From: an uncultured Clostridia bacterium
GTDB taxonomy: Bacteria; Bacillota; Clostridia; Oscillospirales; Oscillospiraceae
Direction: 5' to 3'
Assembly: GCA_947167725.1 (NCBI GenBank)
Contig: CAMVJF010000101.1
Location: 1-6,580, forward strand
DNA length: 6,580 nt
Shown: positions 1 through 4,699 of the stretch, in pieces
Numbering within the stretch: position 1 is the first letter of the stretch
Layout of the letters: each line of letters begins with the position of its first letter
The notes under the pieces: generated by a model
The model's database searches: none
The model's input: the letters and a program-made list of their open reading frames with translations, nothing else
What the model was told of the DNA's origin: nothing
Made by a program: the position numbers and the translations under genes

Positions 1-192
1 CCTTGTCATCAATGTCACGCACTCCACATGCCTTGGGACAACAGCGTGAATAAAAACGTCGATATCTGCGCCATTGTCACGACCCTCGACGTCAGGAATA
101 TGCCGTTGACCATTTTAAGCGGAGGTTTCAGATTGAGAAAACTGGCTCGGAAAATCGGATTTCACAGCTTGTATACCGCGGGAATTTCCTGA
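1..192 (+). CDS. Possible C-terminal fragment of an unidentified protein (runs off left edge)
   Basis: Frame 1 is open from the first base to a TGA at 190-192, giving 63 residues without a start in the window. I do not recognise it. Visible are a CxxC followed by histidines near its beginning (CHQCHALH), a hydrophobic stretch around residues 22-43 (DICAIVTTLDV, then MPLTIL), and a basic tail (RLRKLARKIGF). Codons in the middle favour C or G at the third position, which suggests coding, but an open run this short could be chance. It converges on the acetyltransferase gene and would overlap its 3' end by 31 bases, which is unusual and lowers confidence. The CxxC could be part of a zinc site, which is only a guess. 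The minus strand also has a short open run here, at about 1-115. Confidence 0.3.
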   Translation, partial: PCHQCHALHMPWDNSVNKNVDICAIVTTLDVRNMPLTILSGGFRLRKLARKIGFHSLYTAGIS

Positions 193-656
193 TCCTCTTT
201 CCAGAGCTCTTTCTTTTCTTCAAAGCCAAACGACAGATACAGCTTTCTCGCCACCTCATTTTCCGGCTCATAAGACAGCCAGCAGTATTCGGATTTCCCG
301 CTGGGAGAAGTCTTTATAAAGTCCACGGCAAGCTTTAACGCTTCTCTCCCGTAACCGTTGCCCTGATATCTTTTATCGATCATAAAACGCCAAAAATAAT
401 AGTAGCCTCTCGGCAGATCGTAATACTGCTCTGCCCACGGAACGTCATAGCCGATCATCAGAAAACCGACGGGCTTTTTCCCGAGATAGATACCAAACGT
501 GTATACGGGTATCGCTTCTTCCGTCAAAGCAAAATAGGCGTCGATCATACTGTCGCGGTTTGACGCGACAAATTCCTTTTGCTCTTTTGAGACCCGAAGC
601 TTCAACACGTCGTCAACCGTGTCCCACGTAAGCTTTTCCAGGCGTATACGGTTCAT
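162..656 (-). CDS. GNAT-family N-acetyltransferase, diamine/spermidine acetyltransferase-like
   Basis: A 164-residue cytoplasmic acetyltransferase of the single-domain GNAT fold, which moves acetyl from acetyl-CoA to an amine. Motif A is clear: a beta strand (WRFMIDKRYQ, about 89-98), then the pyrophosphate loop RYQGNGYG at 96-103 fitting Q-x-x-G-x-G, then the helix REALKLAVDFI. Motif B lies near 132-146 (ENEVARKLYLSFGF), where the Asn, Tyr and GFE pattern is typical. The N-terminal part (VSKEQKEFVASN at 22-33, followed by an aromatic AYFA) resembles Firmicute polyamine acetyltransferases such as BltD and PaiA, so a polyamine or other small amine is a reasonable but unproven substrate. The ATG overlaps the upstream rlmD stop as ATGA (653-656), and AGGA at 664-667 lies 7 bases upstream, so translation is probably coupled. 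GC content is well below its operon partner, suggesting later acquisition or relaxed codon use. No terminator is evident after it. Confidence 0.9.
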   Translation of the reverse strand: MNRIRLEKLTWDTVDDVLKLRVSKEQKEFVASNRDSMIDAYFALTEEAIPVYTFGIYLGKKPVGFLMIGYDVPWAEQYYDLPRGYYYFWRFMIDKRYQGNGYGREALKLAVDFIKTSPSGKSEYCWLSYEPENEVARKLYLSFGFEEKKELWKEDQEIPAVYKL

Positions 657-2020
657 GCTTCTTTCCTTTCTGTTTTTGTCATCAATACCACCGTCTCGAC
701 GTGGCTGGTGCGGGGAAAGAGATCGAAGGCCGCGGCCTCGCGCAGGAAATAGCCGAGCGCGTTGAAAAGGAGAAGGTCGCGCGCGAGGGTCGCGGGATTG
801 CAGGAGACGTAGACAATGCGTTGCGGCATCATGGAGCAGACGGCGCGAACGGCGCTCTCGCTCATGCCCTTGCGCGGAGGATCGACAAGTACGACGTCGG
901 GTCTCAGGCCGCGCGCAGCGAGCGTCTGCGCCGCCTCGGCGGCATCGCCGCAGAGAAACTCAACATTGGCAACGCCGTTTGCCGCGGCGTTCTGCTTCGC
1001 ATTCTCAACGGCCTCGCTCACGATCTCCGCGCCGATCACGCGCTCGAACTGCCGTGCGAGGCGCAGACTGATCGTGCCGGCGCCGCAGTACAGATCAAAG
1101 GCGAGGGCGCCGTCTCCGGCATAAAGCGCGGCGCGCTCGTAGAGGCGCTCGGCCTGGGGCGGATTGATCTGGAAAAAGGCCTGGGGAGAGATGGAAAAGC
1201 GCGAGAGACAGAGCTCGTCCACGATCTCGGCACGGCCCCAAAGCGTATAGAAATCGCCGGTGAGGACCGTGTTGCCGCGGGTTTTGTTGACGTTCAGCAA
1301 GATCCCGCTTGCGTCGGGGCAGGCGCGGCGGAGGGCCTCGACAAGGGCGGGAGTCTTGTCTCCGAAGCCTTTTGCGGAGACGACGCAGACGACCGCGTCG
1401 GAGGTCTTGACGGCACTGCGGCAGTATACATGACGCACTGTGCCGCGTCCGGTCTTTTCGTCGTAGGCTTCGATCCCATGATCGCGCAGAAAAGCGACGA
1501 CGGCCCCGGCGGCGCGTTCGGCCAGCTCGTTCTGGATCAGGCAGCGATCGACGGCAATCAGCTCATGCGTACGCTCGCGGAAAAAGCCGCAGCAGGGCGC
1601 GCCGTTCTGCTCCGCGACGGAAAAAATTCCTTTGTTTCGATAACGCTCTGTTCGCTCGCTGCCGATGATCTCAGAGGCGATCGTCTCCTGCCTGCCGATG
1701 CGGCGCAGCGCATCGTTGACGCGCGAGAGCTTGAAGCGAAGCTCTTCGTCATAGCTCATGTGCCGACAGTCGCAGCCGCCGCATTTTCCGAAATACGGAC
1801 ATTCGCTGTCACGGCGCTCCGGGGAGGGCTCGAGCAATTCTTCTCCGCGGGCATAGACCGCCGACGAGCTGACCTTCACGATGCGGATGCGCCAAAGCTC
1901 GCCGGAGAGCGCGCGCGGCACGAAGACCGCGCGGCCGCCGATCCGGCATACGCCGTCGGCTTCGCTGGTATAGCCCTCGATGCGGGCGGTGAATATCCGG
2001 TTTTTCATTAATTCATCCAT
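653..2020 (-). CDS. rlmD: 23S rRNA (uracil-C5)-methyltransferase, RlmD/RlmCD (TrmA/RumA) family
   Basis: An SAM-dependent enzyme that makes 5-methyluridine in 23S rRNA. In numbering from the ATG at 2020 (455 residues): an N-terminal TRAM-type RNA-binding domain (about 6-60, with ADGVCRIGG and AVFVPRAL), then the 4Fe-4S cysteines C74-x5-C80-x2-C83 (CPYFGKCGGC) with a fourth at C160 (VDRCL). The C-terminal methyltransferase domain shows QAFFQINP (280-287), the SAM loop DLYCGAGTIS (309-318), VDPPRKG (379-385), the catalytic cysteine C407 in YVSCNP, and the base E442 in TSHVETVVL. All key residues are present. E. coli RlmD targets U1939. Some Firmicute members (RlmCD) modify both U747 and U1939, and sequence alone cannot decide between them. 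Two in-frame ATGs (2020 and 2008) and a TTG (2056) are possible starts. The TTG lies inside the -35 element and can be excluded. The ATG at 2008 fits homologues slightly better, and 2020 fits the predicted transcript start. It is first in an operon with the acetyltransferase. Confidence 0.95.
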   Translation of the reverse strand: MDELMKNRIFTARIEGYTSEADGVCRIGGRAVFVPRALSGELWRIRIVKVSSSAVYARGEELLEPSPERRDSECPYFGKCGGCDCRHMSYDEELRFKLSRVNDALRRIGRQETIASEIIGSERTERYRNKGIFSVAEQNGAPCCGFFRERTHELIAVDRCLIQNELAERAAGAVVAFLRDHGIEAYDEKTGRGTVRHVYCRSAVKTSDAVVCVVSAKGFGDKTPALVEALRRACPDASGILLNVNKTRGNTVLTGDFYTLWGRAEIVDELCLSRFSISPQAFFQINPPQAERLYERAALYAGDGALAFDLYCGAGTISLRLARQFERVIGAEIVSEAVENAKQNAAANGVANVEFLCGDAAEAAQTLAARGLRPDVVLVDPPRKGMSESAVRAVCSMMPQRIVYVSCNPATLARDLLLFNALGYFLREAAAFDLFPRTSHVETVVLMTKTERKEA

Positions 2021-2027
2021 GTATTGT

Positions 2028-2056
2028 ATTTTAACATCGTTTGCAAAATAAAACAA
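2028..2056 (-). promoter_or_regulatory. Sigma-A-type promoter of rlmD-GNAT operon
   Basis: Read on the minus strand, a -35 of TTGTTT (2056-2051) and a -10 of TAAAAT (2033-2028) are separated by exactly 17 bases, with 4 of 6 and 5 of 6 consensus matches. A start 7-8 bases after the -10 would fall at 2020-2021, on or next to the first ATG of rlmD. There is therefore almost no room for a 5' leader or ribosome binding site. Confidence 0.7.
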
Positions 2057-2115
2057 TCACGGGATGAGGATCGAGGAATAAAAAGATAAAAGGAGTCAAA
2101 TACTAACACGGCAAA

Positions 2116-2121
2116 GGGAGG
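2116..2121 (+). promoter_or_regulatory. Ribosome binding site that fixes the lipoprotein start
   Basis: GGGAGG lies 7 bases before the ATG at 2129, which is ideal. The in-frame TTG at 2123 is only one base away and would be too close, so the ATG is chosen as the start. Confidence 0.8.
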
Positions 2122-2128
2122 ATTGAAA

Positions 2129-2389
2129 ATGAAAAAGAAAAAAAGCTGCCTTACGGCGCTGCTTCTTTCGCTTACTGTTCTCTCCGGCTGTGGGATGGCG
2201 GAGGACGGCTATATCGAGGATCGCCCCGCGCAGACGCGCGCGCCGATGGAAAGCCCTTATCTCTCTCCGTCGCCGCTTCCGACCGACACGCCTCTCGATG
2301 AAGAGACAGCGGACAAAGATACGGACAGGGAAACCGCGGACGTAACGCCGTCTCCGGATGACGAGCAGAACGAAACAGCAGACAAATAA
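2129..2389 (+). CDS. Small acidic lipoprotein of unknown function
   Basis: An 86-residue protein with a classic lipoprotein signal peptide: a basic n-region (MKKKK), a hydrophobic core (LTALLLSLTVL, 8-18) and the lipobox LSGC with the lipidated cysteine at residue 21. The mature part of about 66 residues would be tethered to the outer face of the membrane. It has no recognisable domain. It is low in complexity, rich in Pro, Ser and Thr in the middle (SPYLSPSPLPTDTP, 42-55), then strongly acidic, with three ETAD copies at 59-62, 68-71 and 82-85, two of them followed by Lys. This looks like a flexible, disordered surface tail. I recognise no family. Part of it could be the remnant of a longer lipoprotein, but the strong ribosome site, intact signal and downstream hairpin argue for an intact gene. 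It is divergent from rlmD with no obvious partner. I see no good sigma-A promoter in 2057-2115. Confidence 0.8.
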   Translation: MKKKKSCLTALLLSLTVLSGCGMAEDGYIEDRPAQTRAPMESPYLSPSPLPTDTPLDEETADKDTDRETADVTPSPDDEQNETADK

Positions 2390-2418
2390 GAAGATCGGGC
2401 CGATATGGCCCGATCTTC
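2390..2418 (+). terminator. Hairpin terminator after the lipoprotein gene
   Basis: A perfect 12-bp stem (GAAGATCGGGCC paired with GGCCCGATCTTC) with a 5-base loop GATAT starts one base after the lipoprotein TAA. The following bases (CTGCTGTTATCT) contain only a broken T tract, so termination may be incomplete or protein-assisted. It separates the gene from the promoter at 2432-2460. Confidence 0.7.
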
Positions 2419-2431
2419 CTGCTGTTATCTA

Positions 2432-2460
2432 TTGAATTCTTCTCCCCGTTGGTTTATGAT
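2432..2460 (+). promoter_or_regulatory. Sigma-A-type promoter of HD hydrolase-PPTase operon
   Basis: A -35 of TTGAAT (2432-2437) and a -10 of TATGAT (2455-2460) are separated by exactly 17 bases, with 4 and 5 of 6 consensus matches. Transcription should start near 2467, leaving a leader of about 23 bases that carries the ribosome site AAAGGGGG (2475-2482), 7 bases before the ATG at 2490. Confidence 0.75.
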
Positions 2461-2489
2461 GCAGAAAAAGACCCAAAGGGGGATGCGAT

Positions 2490-3032
2490 ATGAGTTATAT
2501 TCCTACGCCCGAGCAGGCCGAAGAGCTTCTTAAGCGCTTCAATAAAGAGCCCTTCCATATTCAGCACGCTGAGACAGTCTCAAAAGTCATGGGAGAGCTC
2601 GCCAGACGCTATGACAGCGAAAACGTGGATTTCTGGTGCACGGTCGGCATGCTTCACGACATCGATTTTGAACTCTATCCCGAACAGCATTGCGTCAAAG
2701 CGGACGAGATGCTGCGCGAACTCGATATCGACGAGGACGTCATCCACGCCGTCGTCAGCCACGGCTACGGGATCTGCGCCGACGTCGAGCCGACGAAGTA
2801 CATGGAAAAGGTGCTCTTCGCCACGGATGAGCTGACCGGCCTGATCGGCGCCGCGGCGCTCATGCGTCCGACCGGTCTTTCGGATATGGAGCCGAAGTCC
2901 GTGATCAAGAAGTTCAAGGATAAGAAGTTCGCGGCGGGCTGCTCGCGCGACGTGATCCGGCGCGGCGCGGAAATGCTCGGCATGGAGCTCTCCGAGCTGA
3001 TCGCGCTGACGATCGACGCGATGCGTGCCTGA
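2490..3032 (+). CDS. HD-superfamily predicted phosphohydrolase (COG2316-like)
   Basis: A 180-residue soluble, probably cytoplasmic protein with an HD metal-dependent phosphohydrolase domain. The likely metal ligands are in order: H26 (FHIQHAETV), the paired H56-D57 (GMLHDIDFE), H86 and H91 (HAVVSHGYG), and D113 in ATDELTGLI. The C-terminal third (AAALMRPTGLSDMEP, then KKFKDKKFAAG) with its conserved-looking lysines matches the predicted HD hydrolases grouped as COG2316, whose substrate is unknown. HD enzymes usually cleave phosphomonoesters, nucleotides or cyclic dinucleotides. This one lacks the extended motifs of HD-GYP or RelA/SpoT proteins, so I assign no substrate. Its stop overlaps the next gene's ATG by one base (TGATG), implying coupled translation with the phosphopantetheinyl transferase. 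The start is fixed by a strong ribosome site. An ATG at 2483 is out of frame and soon stops. Confidence 0.9.
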   Translation: MSYIPTPEQAEELLKRFNKEPFHIQHAETVSKVMGELARRYDSENVDFWCTVGMLHDIDFELYPEQHCVKADEMLRELDIDEDVIHAVVSHGYGICADVEPTKYMEKVLFATDELTGLIGAAALMRPTGLSDMEPKSVIKKFKDKKFAAGCSRDVIRRGAEMLGMELSELIALTIDAMRA

Positions 3033-3658
3033 TGCTGAAGCTCTATCTGACGACGCTCCCGAAGGAGGAGCGAAGCATTCCGGAGGAGCTTCTCTCACAA
3101 TACCGGCGCGGGAAGCTCTCGCGGCAGAGCAACGCGCTGCTTCACAGGCGCTCGCTCACATCCGAGCTGCTGCTGCGTCATGCGCTTCGAGAACAGGGCT
3201 GCGACGTTTCCGGGCCGCTTTTGATCGGAACAGGGGAGCACGGCAAGCCTTTTCTGATCGGCGGCAGGTATTGTTTTAATCTCTCGGATTCCGGCGAGTT
3301 ACTGCTGTGCGCGCTGTCGGACCGCGAGATCGGCGCGGATATTCAGGAGCTCACGTCGTTCAACGAGGCCGTAGTGAGGCGCTTCTTCGCTCCGGACGAG
3401 GCGGAATCTGTTTGTTCCGCGGCCGACCGGGACGACGCCTTTACCGCACTCTGGACGAAAAAGGAGAGCTGGTGCAAGGCGCTGGGAGCGGGGCTTTCTC
3501 TGCCGCTCTCGTCCTTTTCCGTGTTGAGCGGGGAAATCGCGCCGCGTATTTATTCCGACAAGCTGGGACTGTATCATTTCTCCGTCAGCGCGGCCGACGG
3601 CCCGCTGAGGGAAAAGCCCGTGATCGAGATCGTTGAGAACGGCGCGCTTCTGATTTGA
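3032..3658 (+). CDS. 4'-phosphopantetheinyl transferase, Sfp-type
   Basis: A 208-residue enzyme of the Sfp family, which moves the phosphopantetheine arm of CoA onto a serine of a carrier protein and releases 3',5'-ADP. Family signatures in order: GKPFL at 71-75, FNLSDSG at 82-88, the metal motif IGADIQ at 100-105 (D103) and WTKKESWCKALG at 141-152 (E145, K149). Length is typical. Two positions are off consensus: Asp86 where the family usually has His in FNxSHS, and Gln105 where Sfp has a second acidic metal ligand. The latter position varies in active family members. No polyketide, peptide-synthetase or carrier-protein gene is visible, so its target is unknown. It could serve fatty-acid ACP or a distant cluster. 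Translation is probably coupled to the HD gene through the TGATG overlap, with no separate promoter. The stop codon sits in the hairpin shared with dapA. Confidence 0.88.
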   Translation: MLKLYLTTLPKEERSIPEELLSQYRRGKLSRQSNALLHRRSLTSELLLRHALREQGCDVSGPLLIGTGEHGKPFLIGGRYCFNLSDSGELLLCALSDREIGADIQELTSFNEAVVRRFFAPDEAESVCSAADRDDAFTALWTKKESWCKALGAGLSLPLSSFSVLSGEIAPRIYSDKLGLYHFSVSAADGPLREKPVIEIVENGALLI

Positions 3659-3669
3659 GAAGCGCGCCG
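3640..3669. terminator. Hairpin between convergent PPTase and dapA genes
   Basis: A perfect 12-bp GC-rich stem (CGGCGCGCTTCT with AGAAGCGCGCCG) has a 6-base loop GATTTG. The last two loop bases and the first base of the right arm form the transferase TGA. The dapA stop is only 5 bases away on the other side, so the hairpin can serve both transcripts. Neither side has a strong T tract. Confidence 0.65.
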
Positions 3670-3674
3670 CCGCT

Positions 3675-4562
3675 TTACAGGATCCCCGTATCCTTCAGTG
3701 TCTCCTTCAGCTTTGACAGATGCTCCTCGCTCATCTCGGTCAACGGAAGCCGCATGAGGCCGCTGTCGAGGCCGCACAGGCGCATGGCGGTCTTGACCGG
3801 GATCGGATTCGTCTCGATGAACAAAACCGAAAACAGGCCCGCATATTTGCGGTACAGAGCGGATGCGGCGGGATAGTCGCCCGCAAGGCACAGCGAGCAA
3901 AGCTTCGCGAGCGCGCCGGGGATCAGATTGCTTGCGACGGAAATCACGCCGACGGCGCCCATGGCCATCATCGGCACCGTGTTGTCATCGTTCCCGCTCC
4001 AGAGCACGAGCTGGTCGCCGCAAAGGGAGATCGTTTTGCCGATGAGGCTGAAGTCGCCCGAGGCCTCCTTGACACCGTTGATGTTCGGGTGCTGAGAGAG
4101 GACCTGATAGGTCTCCGCCGCGATGCCGACGCCGGTCCTGCTCGGGACGTTATAGAGGATCATCGGAATGTCGACGCGGTCCGCCACATAGCAAAAATGC
4201 TCGATCAGTCCCTTCTGCGTGCTTTTATTGTAATAGGGCGTGACCATCAGCACGCCGTCCGCGCCCGCCGATTTCGCGTTCTCGGCGTTATGCAGCGCGT
4301 GCTTCGTATCGTTGCTGCCGATCCCGGCGATGACTTTCATGCGACCGGCCGTATGATTGACGGCCACGCGGACGAGCTCGTCGTGCTCGCCTTGTGTCTG
4401 TACGGCGTTCTCGCCGGTCGTGCCGCAGATCACGATCGCGGTGCTTCCGTTTTCGTATTGAAAATCAATGTTCGCCTTCAAGCGCTCATAGTCGATGCCG
4501 TTTTCCGTAAACGGGGTGATCAGCGCCGTGCAGGAGCCCTTGAATAACGGAGTTTTACTCAT
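3675..4562 (-). CDS. dapA: 4-hydroxy-tetrahydrodipicolinate synthase
   Basis: Condenses pyruvate with aspartate semialdehyde, the first committed step toward diaminopimelate and lysine, in the cytoplasm. At 295 residues it has the full family length. The class I aldolase (TIM barrel) signatures are all present: GTTGE at 47-51 with T48 and T49, TPYYNK at 108-113 with the triad tyrosine Y111, YNVPSRTG at 137-144 with catalytic Y137 and substrate-binding R142, and the Schiff-base lysine K165 in GVKEASGD. These sit at a constant +4 offset from the E. coli residues (Y107, Y133, R138, K161), which supports dapA over related sialate or KDG aldolases. The ATG is fixed by GGGAGG (CCTCCC at 4569-4574), 6 bases upstream. 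It appears to be a single-gene unit, convergent with the phosphopantetheinyl transferase and divergent from queA. I see no clear promoter and no room for a lysine riboswitch in the intergenic region. Confidence 0.96.
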   Translation of the reverse strand: MSKTPLFKGSCTALITPFTENGIDYERLKANIDFQYENGSTAIVICGTTGENAVQTQGEHDELVRVAVNHTAGRMKVIAGIGSNDTKHALHNAENAKSAGADGVLMVTPYYNKSTQKGLIEHFCYVADRVDIPMILYNVPSRTGVGIAAETYQVLSQHPNINGVKEASGDFSLIGKTISLCGDQLVLWSGNDDNTVPMMAMGAVGVISVASNLIPGALAKLCSLCLAGDYPAASALYRKYAGLFSVLFIETNPIPVKTAMRLCGLDSGLMRLPLTEMSEEHLSKLKETLKDTGIL

Positions 4563-4568
4563 TTTCGT

Positions 4569-4574
4569 CCTCCC
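4569..4574 (-). promoter_or_regulatory. Ribosome binding site of dapA
   Basis: GGGAGG on the minus strand, 6 bases before the ATG at 4562. It supports that start, which also matches the usual N-terminus of the family (FKGSCTALITPF). Confidence 0.8.
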
Positions 4575-4634
4575 ATCGTTTAATATTCCAGGTCATTCTA
4601 TTCGAGCGCAGGGCGCGCTATGACGGTTTTTGGA

Positions 4635-4663
4635 TTGAAAAAGCGGTAAGCCTTTGATATAAT
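4635..4663 (+). promoter_or_regulatory. Near-consensus promoter of queA-tgt operon
   Basis: A -35 of TTGAAA (4635-4640, 5 of 6) and a perfect -10 TATAAT (4658-4663) are separated by 17 bases. The TGA just before the -10 gives an extended -10 (TGnTATAAT). Predicted start is near 4670, leaving about 30 bases of leader, too short for a riboswitch. GGAG at 4685-4688 lies 11 bases before the queA ATG, a slightly long spacing. Confidence 0.85.
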
Positions 4664-4699
4664 ATCGGGGCAAAACAAAACATCGGAGCAATACCGGAT

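Noticed and set aside
701..2011. A 436-codon open frame on the plus strand opposite rlmD
   Set aside because: rlmD has every family motif on the other strand. The antisense frame is Ala/Arg/Gly-rich with no recognisable domain, as expected from GC-rich codons read backwards.
2021..2056. TTG at 2056 as start of rlmD
   Set aside because: The added residues lie across the -10 and -35 elements of the likely promoter, have no ribosome site, and do not resemble the family N-terminus.
2123..2128. TTG at 2123 as start of the lipoprotein
   Set aside because: It is one base from the Shine-Dalgarno GGGAGG, too close. The ATG at 2129 is at the ideal 7 bases.
3720..4547. A 275-codon open frame on the plus strand opposite dapA
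   Set aside because: It lies wholly within dapA, whose catalytic residues are all present, and it shows no motif or ribosome site of its own.
4563..4699. Lysine riboswitch for dapA or preQ1 riboswitch for queA
   Set aside because: The intergenic space is about 137 bases. The queA leader is only about 30 bases and the dapA side lacks the long multi-helix layout of a lysine riboswitch. No diagnostic motif was seen.
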